A stretch of 32,709 bases of DNA. Source: Prevotella sp. UBA2756 (lineage in GTDB: Bacteria > Bacteroidota > Bacteroidia > Bacteroidales > Bacteroidaceae). Location: NCBI GenBank assembly GCA_002353205.1, contig DEJE01000056.1, positions 80,371 through 113,079 of the forward strand, read 5' to 3'. Position 1 is the stretch's first letter. Each line of letters starts with the position of its first letter. The translations under genes were made by a program, and so were the position numbers. Positions 1-9,187 of this stretch are shown here, in pieces. The notes under the pieces are model-generated. The model was not told the origin of the DNA, made no database searches, and worked only from the letters and a program-made list of their open reading frames with translations.

Positions 1-1
1 G

Positions 2-949
2 TCGAAGGTGACTGATATGAGTTACATGTTTGAGAATTGCCCCAACCTGCGAACCATTTATGTGGGAAGCGGGTGGAACACGGCAGCCGTCACAGAGTCC
101 GGTAAGATGTTCTATAACTGCTTCAGTCTGGAGGGTGGGCAAGGAACGACTTACGATGAAAGCCACGTTGACAAGACCTACGCCCGTATCGACGGGAATG
201 GTGGGCCGGGCTACTTCACCGACATTCATGCGCCAAGACCCTATGCCTGCTACACGTCGTCGAACAAGACGCTCACGTTCTACTACGACAACCAGCGCGA
301 TAGCCGCACGGGCACCACCTACGACCTGAATACAGGCAAAAACGCTACTGGTTGGGACACCGACGGCACCAAATCCAGTGTGACCAAGGTGGTCTTTGAC
401 CCCTCGTTCGCTGAAGTACGCCCGACGACTACTTACAGATGGTTCTATCAAATGACGAATCTTGAATCCATTGAAGGCATTTGCTATTTGAACACCAGCG
501 AGGTGACCAATATGTTTGGTATGTTTGCAGTATGCAAAAAATTAACGGTTCTTGACCTAAGTGGTTTCAACACGGCTCAAGTGACTGATATGGGCGCCAT
601 GTTCTGGAAATGCGGAAGTCTGAAAACCATCTATGTGGGCAATGGCTGGAGCACAGAAGCCGTGACGGGTTCTAGTAAAATGTTCTCCGACTGCAACAGC
701 CTGGTGGGCGGTCAGGGAACGACCTATGATGCCAGCCATATTGACGCGACCTACGCCCACATCGACGGCGGCGCGAGCAACCGCGGCTACTTCTCAGATA
801 TTTCAGGTCTCGTCACCCACATCGAAGCGGTTCCCGCCAAAGCAAACACCGTGAAGGGTATCTACACCCTCGATGGTCGCAAGCTGAACGAGCTGCCCAC
901 CCAAAAGGGTATCTACATCATTGATGGCCGCCGGGTCGTGATTCAGTGA
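2..949 (+). CDS. BspA-like DUF285 repeat surface protein, 3' part (5' end outside window)
   Basis: The reading frame is already open at base 2 (codons Ser-Lys before the GTG at 8). That GTG lies inside a repeat unit of the type VTDMSYMF, so it is not the start and the gene begins upstream of the window. The visible 315 residues hold DUF285 repeats (pattern FNTxxVTxMxxMFxxCxxLxxLDLS), also called BspA-type leucine-rich repeats. They include a full module that opens with YACYTSSNKTLTFYYD. The C-terminus (GIYTLDGRKLNELPTQKG, then YIIDGRRVVIQ) resembles the short C-terminal sorting-like domain of many secreted Bacteroidetes proteins. Family members are secreted or cell-surface proteins, some adhesins, so a surface role is inferred. 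It lies 52 bp upstream of a paralogue with the same C-terminus. No enzymatic motif is seen. Confidence 0.85.
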   Translation, partial: SKVTDMSYMFENCPNLRTIYVGSGWNTAAVTESGKMFYNCFSLEGGQGTTYDESHVDKTYARIDGNGGPGYFTDIHAPRPYACYTSSNKTLTFYYDNQRDSRTGTTYDLNTGKNATGWDTDGTKSSVTKVVFDPSFAEVRPTTTYRWFYQMTNLESIEGICYLNTSEVTNMFGMFAVCKKLTVLDLSGFNTAQVTDMGAMFWKCGSLKTIYVGNGWSTEAVTGSSKMFSDCNSLVGGQGTTYDASHIDATYAHIDGGASNRGYFSDISGLVTHIEAVPAKANTVKGIYTLDGRKLNELPTQKGIYIIDGRRVVIQ

Positions 950-1001
950 GAGAAGAGCCAGCTATCATCTACTCAGTAAACAACAACTAAAAGATAAGCT
1001 T

Positions 1002-3173
1002 ATGAAACCGAACACTTTACTCCGAAGGATGGCCGTCCTGGTGGCGACCTTGATGTGCGCCCTTGGCGCCAATGCCCAAGAGGCCTACGCCTGCTACACG
1101 TCTGAGAACACCACGCTGACGTTCTACTACGACGACCAGCGCAGTTCCCGCGAGGGCACGACTTATGACCTGAAGACGGAAGCTGTTAGTCCTGATTGGT
1201 TTACAAACGGAACCTATGACAATGTAACCCAAGTGGTCTTCGACCCCTCGTTTGCTGAAGCCCGCCCGACTACCACCTTCGGTTGGCTCTATGGAATGAC
1301 AAAACTTGAAGCCATCGAGGGTATCGGTTTCTTGAACACCAGCGTGGCGACCAATATGGCTTACATGTTCTATTACTGTAGCGGCTTGACGAGTCTTGAT
1401 CTGAGCAGCTTCAATACGTCCGAGGTGACCGACATGAGTTACATGTTCGGTGATTGCAGCGATTTGCAGACCGTCTATGTGGGCGATGAATGGAGCACGG
1501 ATAATGTGACTAAGTCTGACTATATGTTCCTAAACTGCACCAGTCTGGTGGGCGGTAAGGGTACGACCTGGAACGATTCCAACCCGAAGGACGCGACCTA
1601 TGCTCATATCGACGGCGGCGCGAGCAACCCGGGCTACTTCAGCTCTAAGGCTTATGCCGCCTTTGAAAATGGAACGCTGACGTTCTACTATGACACCGAG
1701 CGCAATTCCCGCACGGGCACGATCTACGACCTGAACAAAGACTACAACGTTCCCGAATGGTACCTCGACGATACTTATGCAAGCGTGACCGAGGTGGTCT
1801 TCGACTCATCGTTCGCTGATGCTCGCCCGACAACGACCTGTAGATGGTTTTACGAGATGAATCATCTTCAATCCATCACGGGCATGAAGGAATACCTGAA
1901 CACCAGCGAGGTGACCAATATGTGTGCTATGTTTTTGAATTGTACACATCTTACGAACCTTGATGTGAGCCACTTCAACACGGCCAACGTGACAAAAATG
2001 GAAGGCATGTTCCTTTGTTGCGCTGCCCTGACGAGTCTTGACTTGAGCAGTTTCAACACGGCCAATGTGACCGACATGGAACAAATGTTCTATGGCTGCG
2101 AAAATCTGAAAACCATCTATGTGGGCGATGAATGGAACACATTAAGAGTGACGAGTTCACTCTTGATGTTCAGTGAATGCACCAGCCTAGTGGGCGGTCA
2201 GGGTACGACCTATGCTGCCAGCTATGTAGACAAGGCCTACGCCCACATCGACGGCGGCGCGAGCAACCCCGGCTACTTCACCACACCTCCCGAGGCCTAT
2301 GCCTGCTACACCTGGTCGAACACCACGCTGACGTTCTATTACGACAACCAGCGCAGCTCTCGCGAGGGCAGCGAGAGCAGGACCTACGACCTGAACACGG
2401 TCTACAACGATCCCGGATGGTCCCGCGATGGCGCCTATGCCAGTGCGACCCAGGTGGTCTTCGACTCATCGTTCGCTAGTGTCTATCCATCGACCACCTA
2501 CTCTTGGTTCATTTATATGAATAATCTTCAATCCATCACGGGTATGGAGTATCTGAACACCAGCGAGGTGACCAATATGAATTATATGTTTACAAATTGC
2601 ACGAGCCTTACGAGCCTTGATTTGAGCAACTTCAACACGGCCAAGGTGACCAATATGGTGGGTATGTTCAGTTCTTGCACCAGCCTGACGAGCCTCAACT
2701 TGAGCAGCTTCAACACGTCCAAGGTGACCGAAATGTTTAATATGTTCAATGGTTGCTACAGCCTGAACAGCCTCAACCTGAGCAGCTTCAACACCTCCAA
2801 CGTGACCAATATGGGACAAATGTTCTATGGCTGCGAAAATCTGAAAACCATCTATGTGGGCGATGGCTGGAGCACGGATAAGGTGACGGAATCCGACAAT
2901 ATGTTCGCAATCTGCTACAATCTAGTGGGCGGTCAGGGTACGACCTGGAACGACTCGAACCCGAAGGACAAGACCTACGCTCACATCGACGAAAGCACGA
3001 GCAACCCGGGCTACTTCTCAGATATTTCAGGTCTCGTCACCCATATCGAAGCGGTTCCCGCCAAAGCAAACACCGTGAAGGGCATCTACACGCTCGACGG
3101 CCGCAAGCTGCACGAGCTGCCCACCCAAAAAGGTGTCTACATCATTGATGGCCGCCGGGTGGTGATTCAGTGA
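1002..3173 (+). CDS. BspA-like DUF285 repeat surface protein with three modules
   Basis: A complete 723-residue protein. Residues 1-25 form a signal peptide (MKPNTLLRRMAVLVATLMCALGANA, shown here only as its extent: basic start, hydrophobic core, cleavage after ANA), so it is exported. The rest consists of three homologous modules starting near residues 28, 217 and 432. Each opens with an AYACYT/AYAAFE-LTFYYD strand segment and a VxQVVFDxSFA motif, followed by 2 to 5 DUF285 repeats (NTSxVTNMxxMFxxCxSLTSLDLS) and a GGxGTTW/YxxS...AHIDGG...GYF spacer. The last 50 residues are a sorting-like tail nearly identical to that of the upstream gene. The role is probably surface adhesion or binding, known only at family level. 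Repeat number differs between modules, which suggests growth by internal duplication. Together with the preceding gene it forms a tandem paralogue pair. Confidence 0.88.
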   Translation: MKPNTLLRRMAVLVATLMCALGANAQEAYACYTSENTTLTFYYDDQRSSREGTTYDLKTEAVSPDWFTNGTYDNVTQVVFDPSFAEARPTTTFGWLYGMTKLEAIEGIGFLNTSVATNMAYMFYYCSGLTSLDLSSFNTSEVTDMSYMFGDCSDLQTVYVGDEWSTDNVTKSDYMFLNCTSLVGGKGTTWNDSNPKDATYAHIDGGASNPGYFSSKAYAAFENGTLTFYYDTERNSRTGTIYDLNKDYNVPEWYLDDTYASVTEVVFDSSFADARPTTTCRWFYEMNHLQSITGMKEYLNTSEVTNMCAMFLNCTHLTNLDVSHFNTANVTKMEGMFLCCAALTSLDLSSFNTANVTDMEQMFYGCENLKTIYVGDEWNTLRVTSSLLMFSECTSLVGGQGTTYAASYVDKAYAHIDGGASNPGYFTTPPEAYACYTWSNTTLTFYYDNQRSSREGSESRTYDLNTVYNDPGWSRDGAYASATQVVFDSSFASVYPSTTYSWFIYMNNLQSITGMEYLNTSEVTNMNYMFTNCTSLTSLDLSNFNTAKVTNMVGMFSSCTSLTSLNLSSFNTSKVTEMFNMFNGCYSLNSLNLSSFNTSNVTNMGQMFYGCENLKTIYVGDGWSTDKVTESDNMFAICYNLVGGQGTTWNDSNPKDKTYAHIDESTSNPGYFSDISGLVTHIEAVPAKANTVKGIYTLDGRKLHELPTQKGVYIIDGRRVVIQ

Positions 3174-3180
3174 GAGAAGT
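3015..3180 (+). repeat. Near-identical 3' end shared with 791-956
   Basis: Bases 3015-3180 match 791-956 at a constant offset of 2224 with only a handful of differences. The match covers the last 50 or so codons, the stop and the first bases after it (TGAGAGAAG). Bases upstream of this block are much less similar between the two genes. This points to recent duplication or gene conversion that homogenised the C-terminal tail. Confidence 0.8.
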
Positions 3181-3200
3181 GAATAAACGATCAAGGTGGT

Positions 3201-3227
3201 CTTCGGCTTAGATGATAAAGGCCGAAG
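3201..3227 (+). terminator. Possible weak terminator after the BspA-like gene
   Basis: CTTCGGC (3201-3207) pairs perfectly with GCCGAAG (3221-3227) across a 13-nt loop, 28 bp after the stop codon. No clear T-run follows, so intrinsic termination is uncertain. Confidence 0.35.
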
Positions 3228-3293
3228 GCCTCCCGTTCGCGTTAAAAAAACGTATTTTTCCACCTTATATAATAATATTAGGAAAATATTCCG

Positions 3294-3301
3294 TAATTTT
3301 G
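3294..3301 (+). promoter_or_regulatory. Promoter -7 box for tig
   Basis: TAATTTTG is a full match to the Bacteroidetes -7 consensus TAnnTTTG. No convincing -33 TTTG lies 19-21 nt upstream. The start codon is at 3390, so the leader would be about 80 nt. It contains a perfect inverted repeat, GCCTGC (3323-3328) and GCAGGC (3341-3346). Confidence 0.6.
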
Positions 3302-3389
3302 CACCCCAATTTGGACTGTTGTGCCTGCGCAGATGAATGTGCAGGCCGCAGAGACATGAATATCAATTAAAAAATAACAGATAAAGAAG

Positions 3390-4751
3390 ATGAAAGTAAC
3401 ATTCGAGAATCCTGACAAGGTGAATGGCCTGATGACGCTGACCGTTGAGGAAGCCGACTATCAGGCAAACGTGGAGAAGGCCCTGAAGAACTATCGCAAG
3501 AAAGCGCAGATGCCGGGCTTCCGTCCGGGAATGGTGCCGATGAGCCTCATCAAGCGCCAATATGGCACCGCCGTGAAGGTGGAAGAGATCAACAAGCTGC
3601 TGGGCCAGGAGATCTACAAGTACGTGAACGACAACAAAATCCAGATGCTGGGCGAGCCGATGCCCTCCGACAAGCAGGAGGCCGTCGACGTGGAAGGCCC
3701 GGCTCCCTATACTTTCGTGTTCGACATCGCCGTGGCTCCCGAGTTCAAGATTGAGCTGACGGACAAGGACACGGTAGACTTCTACGACATCACCGTCGAC
3801 GATGCGCTCATCGACCGCCAGGTGGACATGTTCGCACAGCGCTCGGGCCACTATGTGAAGGCCGAGGACTACCAGGAGAACGACATGCTGAAGGGCGACC
3901 TGCGCGAGCTCGACGAGAACGGCAGCACGAAGGAGGGCGGCATAGAGCTCAGCGAGGCCACCGTGATGCCCACCTACGTGAAGGACGAGGAGCAGAAGAA
4001 ACTCTTCGACGGATGCAAGCTGGGCGACGTAATCACCTTCAACCCCCGCAAGACCTACCAGAGCGACGCCGAGCTGGCATCGTTCCTGAAGGTGGACAAG
4101 GCCGAGCTGGGCTTCCACACGGGCGACTTCAGCTACCAGGTGACCGAGATCTCGCGCTACGTGAAGGCCGAGGTGAACCAGGAGCTCTTCGACCAGGTGT
4201 ACGGCGAAGGCACGGTGAAGGACGAGAAGGAGTTCCGCCAGAAGATTGGCGAGGGCCTGAAGGCACAGTTTGCCACCGATGCCGACTTCCGCTTCATCAC
4301 CGACCTGCGCCACTACTGCGAGCAGAAGGTGGGCGAGCTGACGTTCCCCGAGAAGCTGCTCAAGCGCGTGATGAAGAACAACAACAAGGACAAGGGTGAG
4401 GAATACGTGGACCGCAACTTCGACGCCAGCATCAAGGAGCTGAAGTGGCACCTCATCAAGGAGCAGCTCGTGGAGGCCAACGGCATCAAGATTGAGGACG
4501 CCGACGTGAAGAACGCTGCCAAGGAAGCCGCCCGCGCACAGTTTGCTCAGTATGGCATGAACAATATTCCCGACGAGTATCTGGAGAACTACGCCCAGGA
4601 CATGCTCAAGAAGAAGGAATACGTGGACGGACTCGTGGACCGCAGCATCGACCGCAAGCTCACCGAGGTGCTGAAGAACATCGTCACGCTGAACAAGAAA
4701 ACGGTCACTTTGGACGAGTTCAACAAGCTTTTTGAGGCCGAAGAGGCTTAA
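3390..4751 (+). CDS. tig: Trigger factor (ribosome-associated chaperone)
   Basis: A 453-residue protein of the trigger factor family. It is a cytosolic chaperone that docks at the ribosome exit tunnel and shields nascent chains. The N-terminal ribosome-binding domain carries the signature GFRPGMVP at residues 43-50. A degenerate PPIase-like middle region (about 150-250) follows, then a long helical C-terminal domain rich in Lys and Glu (about 255-453). Length and low overall conservation fit the Bacteroidetes branch of the family. The ATG at 3390 is the only sensible start because the N-terminal strand MKVTFENPDKVNG aligns with the family start. It lies directly upstream of clpP and clpX, the usual Bacteroidales order, but has its own promoter and is separated from clpP by 130 bp. 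Confidence 0.95.
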   Translation: MKVTFENPDKVNGLMTLTVEEADYQANVEKALKNYRKKAQMPGFRPGMVPMSLIKRQYGTAVKVEEINKLLGQEIYKYVNDNKIQMLGEPMPSDKQEAVDVEGPAPYTFVFDIAVAPEFKIELTDKDTVDFYDITVDDALIDRQVDMFAQRSGHYVKAEDYQENDMLKGDLRELDENGSTKEGGIELSEATVMPTYVKDEEQKKLFDGCKLGDVITFNPRKTYQSDAELASFLKVDKAELGFHTGDFSYQVTEISRYVKAEVNQELFDQVYGEGTVKDEKEFRQKIGEGLKAQFATDADFRFITDLRHYCEQKVGELTFPEKLLKRVMKNNNKDKGEEYVDRNFDASIKELKWHLIKEQLVEANGIKIEDADVKNAAKEAARAQFAQYGMNNIPDEYLENYAQDMLKKKEYVDGLVDRSIDRKLTEVLKNIVTLNKKTVTLDEFNKLFEAEEA

Positions 4752-4809
4752 AAAACATTTTTTTTAGAAAAAAATCTCTTTTCATAGGAGGTTATCCACT
4801 TTTTTTTCT

Positions 4810-4817
4810 TATCTTTG
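4810..4817 (+). promoter_or_regulatory. Promoter -7 box for clpP-clpX
   Basis: TATCTTTG matches TAnnTTTG exactly, 65 bp before the clpP ATG. Transcription would begin near 4823 and include the hairpin at 4834-4854. No clear -33 box is visible. Confidence 0.6.
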
Positions 4818-4833
4818 TATTTAGATATCGGAG

Positions 4834-4857
4834 AAAGAGGCGGACAACCTCTTTTTT
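4834..4857 (+). terminator. Leader hairpin with T-run upstream of clpP
   Basis: AAAGAGG (4834-4840) pairs with CCTCTTT (4848-4854) around a 7-nt loop, and the T-run continues to 4857. It resembles a small intrinsic terminator for tig, but it sits downstream of the clpP promoter, so it could also attenuate clpP. An alternative partner for its 3' half is GAGGTTATCC at 4787-4796, which pairs with GGACAACCTC at 4842-4851 (9 of 10) and would be present only in transcripts reading through from tig. Confidence 0.5.
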
Positions 4858-4881
4858 CATCCCCAAAAACAAATCGAGTAT

Positions 4882-5547
4882 ATGAACGAATTCAGAAAAT
4901 ACGCAACAAGACATTTAGGCATGAACGGCCAGGCGCTCGACGACGTCGTGCGCGCCCAGGCACAGTATCTTAACCCCTATATCCTGGAGGAACGCCAGCT
5001 GAACGTGACGCAGATGGACGTCTTCTCGCGACTGATGATGGACCGCATCATCTTCCTCGGAACCGAGATCGACGACTACACGGCCAACACGCTGCAGGCG
5101 CAGCTCCTCTTCCTCGACTCTACCGACCCCGGGAAAGACATCTCCATCTACATCAACTCGCCCGGCGGAAGCGTGACGGCCGGACTGGGCATCTACGACA
5201 CCATGCAGTTCATCACCAGCGACGTGGCCACCATCTGCACCGGTATGGCCGCCTCGATGGCTGCCGTGCTGCTGGTGAGCGGACAGGAGGGCAAGCGTTC
5301 GGCGCTGACCCACAGCCGCGTGATGATCCACCAGCCGCTGGGCGGCGTGCAGGGTCAGGCCAGCGACATCGAGATTGAGGCGAAAGAAATCATGAAGTTC
5401 AAGAAGGAACTCTACACCATCATCAGCGAGCACTCGCACACACCCTACGAGAAAGTGTGGGCCGACAGCGACCGCAACTACTGGATGAACGCTGAGGAGG
5501 CGCGCGAGTATGGCATGATCGACACTGTGTTGAGGAAGAAGGCATGA
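4882..5547 (+). CDS. clpP: ATP-dependent Clp protease proteolytic subunit
   Basis: A 221-residue serine peptidase (family S14) that forms the tetradecameric barrel of the ClpXP protease in the cytosol. The catalytic triad is visible: Ser125 in CTGMAASMAAVLL, His150 in SRVMIHQPLGG and Asp197 in DSDRNYWM. The oxyanion-region glycines lie in INSPGGSVTAG (residues 91-101). The N-terminus is about 25 residues longer than that of the processed E. coli enzyme, as is common in Bacteroidetes, and a propeptide is likely. The stop overlaps the clpX start by four bases (ATGA at 5544-5547), so the two are translationally coupled and co-transcribed. It lies downstream of tig. Confidence 0.97.
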   Translation: MNEFRKYATRHLGMNGQALDDVVRAQAQYLNPYILEERQLNVTQMDVFSRLMMDRIIFLGTEIDDYTANTLQAQLLFLDSTDPGKDISIYINSPGGSVTAGLGIYDTMQFITSDVATICTGMAASMAAVLLVSGQEGKRSALTHSRVMIHQPLGGVQGQASDIEIEAKEIMKFKKELYTIISEHSHTPYEKVWADSDRNYWMNAEEAREYGMIDTVLRKKA

Positions 5548-6776
5548 AGAAGAAGGTTTGCAGTTTCTGCGGTCGCAACGAGACGGAGGTGCGGCTGCTC
5601 ATCACCGGTCTCAACGGATACATCTGCGAGAGCTGTGCCGAGCAGGCCTACCAGATTGTGGAATCGTCGGGCATCAAGGGCACTCCGCAAGGCAGCGGCG
5701 AGCCCTTCAAGCTGAAGAAGGTGCCCAAGCCACGCGAGATCAAGGACTATCTCGACCAGTATGTCATCGGACAAGACGAGGCGAAGCGCTATCTCTCGGT
5801 GGCCGTCTACAACCACTACAAGCGACTGATGCAGCCGCAGGACGACAGTGGCGTGGAGATAGAGAAGAGCAACATCATCATGGTGGGCAGCACCGGCACG
5901 GGAAAGACGCTGCTGGCGCGCACCATCGCCCGGCTGCTCGACGTGCCCTTCACCATCGTCGACGCCACCGTGTTCACAGAAGCCGGCTACGTGGGCGAGG
6001 ACGTGGAGAGCATACTGAGCCGGTTGCTCCAGGTGGCCGACTTCAACGTGGAGGCGGCGCAGCGAGGCATCGTCTTCATCGACGAGATTGACAAGATAGC
6101 GCGCAAGGCCGACAACCCCAGCATCACGCGCGACGTCAGCGGCGAGGGCGTGCAGCAGGGATTGCTGAAGCTTCTGGAAGGAACGATGGTAAACGTGCCG
6201 CCGCAGGGTGGGCGCAAGCATCCCGACCAAGAGTACATCCATGTGGACACTCACAACATCCTCTTCATCTGCGGAGGAGCCTTCGACGGCATCGAGCGGA
6301 AGATAGCCCAGCGCCTCAATACCCACGTGGTGGGCTACAACAGCGTGCAGAACGTGCGCAACATCGACAAGAAGGACATGATGCAGTACATCCTGCCGCA
6401 GGACCTGAAGTCGTACGGACTCATTCCCGAGATCATCGGCCGTCTGCCCGTGCTCACCTACCTGAACCCGCTGGACCGCGAAGCACTGCGCAGGATACTG
6501 GTGGAACCGAAGAACAGCATCGTGAAGCAGTATGAGAAGCTCTTCGCCATGGATGGCATCAAGCTCACCTTCCCCGAAGACACGCTCGACTACCTGGTGG
6601 ACCAGGCCGTGGAGTACAAGCTCGGGGCGCGCGGACTGCGGTCGATCGTGGAGAGCGTGATGATGGACGCCATGTTCGAGATACCGTCGAAACGGCAGAA
6701 GACGTTCGTGGTGACCCTCGACTACGCGCGGCAGCAGCTTGAGAAGTCGAAACTGGGCATGCAGGCCACTGCCTGA
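5544..6776 (+). CDS. clpX: Clp protease ATP-binding subunit ClpX
   Basis: A 410-residue AAA+ unfoldase that recognises tagged substrates and feeds them to ClpP. The N-terminal zinc-binding domain has Cys6, Cys9, Cys28 and Cys31. Walker A is GSTGTGKT (115-122), the pore loop GYVG (148-151), Walker B FIDE (178-181), and the sensor-2 region GARGLRS lies near the C-terminus. All key residues are present and the length is normal. The ATG overlaps the clpP stop by four bases, consistent with translational coupling. The 61-bp gap to recQ has no obvious terminator, so read-through into recQ is plausible. Confidence 0.97.
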   Translation: MKKKVCSFCGRNETEVRLLITGLNGYICESCAEQAYQIVESSGIKGTPQGSGEPFKLKKVPKPREIKDYLDQYVIGQDEAKRYLSVAVYNHYKRLMQPQDDSGVEIEKSNIIMVGSTGTGKTLLARTIARLLDVPFTIVDATVFTEAGYVGEDVESILSRLLQVADFNVEAAQRGIVFIDEIDKIARKADNPSITRDVSGEGVQQGLLKLLEGTMVNVPPQGGRKHPDQEYIHVDTHNILFICGGAFDGIERKIAQRLNTHVVGYNSVQNVRNIDKKDMMQYILPQDLKSYGLIPEIIGRLPVLTYLNPLDREALRRILVEPKNSIVKQYEKLFAMDGIKLTFPEDTLDYLVDQAVEYKLGARGLRSIVESVMMDAMFEIPSKRQKTFVVTLDYARQQLEKSKLGMQATA

Positions 6777-6837
6777 GCGCAGCGCGACACCTATTGAAAA
6801 CAGAACGAAAAAAGAAAGAAAGGAGAACGTATCGTTT

Positions 6838-9015
6838 ATGAATAGCAACGTGAACCTCACCGAGAAGCTGAAACAATACTTCGGCTTCGACAAGTTCAAA
6901 GGCGACCAAGAGGCTATCGTGCGCAGTGTGCTCGCAGGGAAGAATACCTTCGTGCTCATGCCGACGGGTGGCGGCAAGTCGCTCTGCTACCAGCTGCCGT
7001 CGCTCATCATGGACGGCACGGCCATCGTCATCTCGCCCCTCATCGCCCTGATGAAGAATCAGGTGGACGTGATCAACGGCATGAGCGAGGAGGACGGCGT
7101 GGCCCACTACCTCAACTCGTCGCTCAACAAGGCCGCTATCGACCAGGTGAAGGCCGACATCACGGCGGGAAAGACGAAGTTGCTCTACGTGGCACCAGAG
7201 TCGCTGACGAAGGACGAATACGTGGAGTTCCTCAAAACGTGCAAGATCAGCTTCTACGCCATCGACGAAGCCCACTGCATATCGGAGTGGGGACATGACT
7301 TCAGGCCCGAATACCGGCGCATACGGCCCATCGTGAACGAGATAGGCGATGCCCCCGTCATCGCCCTTACGGCCACGGCCACCGACAAAGTGCGCACCGA
7401 CATCAAGAAGAGTCTGGGCATCATGGACGCCGTGGAGTTCAAGAGCTCGTTCAACCGCCCGAACCTCTACTACGAGGTGAAGCCGAAGACGAAGGAAATA
7501 GACAAGCAGATCGTGCGGTTCATCCGCCAGAACGAGGGAAAAAGCGGCATCATCTACTGTCTCTCGCGCAAGAAGGTGGAGGAACTTGCTGCCGTGCTCT
7601 GTGCCAACGAGATCAAGGCTGCGCCCTACCACGCCGGACTTGACAGCCAGACACGGTCGGAGACGCAGGACGACTTCCTCATGGAGCGCATCGACGTCAT
7701 CGTGGCTACCATCGCCTTCGGCATGGGAATCGACAAGCCCGACGTGCGCTTCGTCATACACTACGACATTCCAAAGAGTCTGGAGGGATACTACCAGGAG
7801 ACGGGACGTGCCGGGCGCGACGGCGGCGAAGGCCGGTGCATCGCCTTCTACAGCTACAAGGACCTGCAGAAGTTGGAGAAATTCATGGAAGGGAAACCCG
7901 TGGCCGAGCAGGACATCGGAAGACAGCTGCTGCAAGAGACGGCCGCCTACGCCGAATCGAGCGTGTGCCGCCGCAAGCTGCTGCTCCACTATTTCGGCGA
8001 GGACTACGAGAAAGAGAACTGCGAGAACTGCGACAACTGCCTGCATCCGAAGATGAAGATCGAGGCGCAGAAGCAGCTCGTGATGGTGCTGCAGGCCGTG
8101 CAACGCATCAAGGAGGACTTCCGCAGCGACTATGTGATCGACTTCGTGATGGGACGCGCCACCGAAGACATCGTAGCCCACAAGCACGACCAGCTGGAAG
8201 AGTTCGGACTGGGCGAGGACGAGGATCCCAAACTATGGAACCCCGTCATCAGGCAGGCCATCATCGCCGGATTCCTGAAGAAAGATGTGGAGAACTATGG
8301 GTTGCTGAAGCTCACGTCGGCAGGCAAACGGTTCCTGAAGTCGCCAGAACCCTTCATGATTGTGGAAGACCATGAGTTCAAGGAAGACGATGACGACGAA
8401 ACGTCGGAGGCCCACGGCAGTGCACTCGACCCCACGCTCTACGCCATGCTGAAAGACCTGCGTCAGAAGATGGCACGGAAGAAGAACCTGCCTCCCTACG
8501 TCATCTTCATGGACGGCTCGCTGGAACAGATGGCCACCATCTATCCCATCACGCTCGAAGAACTGCAGAACATCCAAGGTGTGGGTGCCGGAAAGGCGAA
8601 GAAGTTCGGAAAGGAATTTGTGGAGCTCATCAAGAAGCACTGCGAGGAGAACGAGATAGAGCGTCCGGCCGACCTCCGTGTGCGCACGGTGGCGAAGAAA
8701 TCGATGCTAAAGGTGAAGATTATCCAGAGCATCGACCGCCAGGTGGCCCTCGACGACATTGCCAACGCGCAAGGTCTGGAGTTTGATGAGCTGCTCGACG
8801 AGCTGGAAGCCATCGTCTACAGCGGCACGAAGATCAACATCGACTACTTCCTCGACGAGGTGATGGACGAAGATCACGTGGACGACATCTTCGACTACTT
8901 CAGCGAGAGCGACACCGACAGCCTCGACGTGGCGATGGATGAGCTCGGCAGCGACTACAGCGAGGATGAGATACGTCTGGTGCGCATCAAGTTCCTCAGC
9001 GAAGTGGCCAACTGA
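6838..9015 (+). CDS. recQ: ATP-dependent DNA helicase RecQ
   Basis: A 725-residue 3'-5' DNA helicase acting in recombination and repair. Walker A TGGGKS is at residues 43-48 and the DEAH box at 143-146, followed by CISEWGHDFRPEY. Motif VI is QETGRAGRDG. The RecQ zinc-binding cysteines are in CRRKLLL and CENCDNC. An HRDC domain follows (around LYAMLKDLRQKMARKKNLPP), and then an acidic C-terminal extension seen in Bacteroidetes RecQ proteins. The start chosen is ATG 6838, preceded by AGGAG at 6821-6825. A longer in-frame opening from TTG 6739 lies inside clpX and is not used. It follows clpX at 61 bp and converges with the xylan operon across a strong terminator. Confidence 0.95.
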   Translation: MNSNVNLTEKLKQYFGFDKFKGDQEAIVRSVLAGKNTFVLMPTGGGKSLCYQLPSLIMDGTAIVISPLIALMKNQVDVINGMSEEDGVAHYLNSSLNKAAIDQVKADITAGKTKLLYVAPESLTKDEYVEFLKTCKISFYAIDEAHCISEWGHDFRPEYRRIRPIVNEIGDAPVIALTATATDKVRTDIKKSLGIMDAVEFKSSFNRPNLYYEVKPKTKEIDKQIVRFIRQNEGKSGIIYCLSRKKVEELAAVLCANEIKAAPYHAGLDSQTRSETQDDFLMERIDVIVATIAFGMGIDKPDVRFVIHYDIPKSLEGYYQETGRAGRDGGEGRCIAFYSYKDLQKLEKFMEGKPVAEQDIGRQLLQETAAYAESSVCRRKLLLHYFGEDYEKENCENCDNCLHPKMKIEAQKQLVMVLQAVQRIKEDFRSDYVIDFVMGRATEDIVAHKHDQLEEFGLGEDEDPKLWNPVIRQAIIAGFLKKDVENYGLLKLTSAGKRFLKSPEPFMIVEDHEFKEDDDDETSEAHGSALDPTLYAMLKDLRQKMARKKNLPPYVIFMDGSLEQMATIYPITLEELQNIQGVGAGKAKKFGKEFVELIKKHCEENEIERPADLRVRTVAKKSMLKVKIIQSIDRQVALDDIANAQGLEFDELLDELEAIVYSGTKINIDYFLDEVMDEDHVDDIFDYFSESDTDSLDVAMDELGSDYSEDEIRLVRIKFLSEVAN

Positions 9016-9084
9016 TTCGCTGCTGAAAGGGCTGAAAGGAGGGAGAAAAGCCGGCGGTCATTGCGGTTTTCCCCAGAAAAACAA

Positions 9085-9153
9085 AAAAGGAAAGTGGACA
9101 GTTTGCAACGCGCCAGTCAATCACTGCGGTAGCAAACTGTCCACTTCCCTTTT
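9085..9153. terminator. Long bidirectional terminator between recQ and the xylan operon
   Basis: The arms 9085-9106 and 9132-9153 pair over 22 positions with a single mismatch. The inner 15 bp (AAGTGGACAGTTTGC and its complement) are perfect, and the loop is 25 nt. Read leftward it is followed by T6-G-T5, a strong terminator for the GH43 end of the xylan operon. Read rightward it ends in CCTTTT, serving recQ. Confidence 0.8.
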
Positions 9154-9187
9154 ACTATTATCAGCTGTCAACTATCAACTAAAAGGC

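Noticed and set aside
6739..6837. N-terminal extension of RecQ from a TTG
   Set aside because: It would overlap clpX and adds no conserved residues. ATG 6838 has an AGGAG site and gives the normal RecQ N-terminus.
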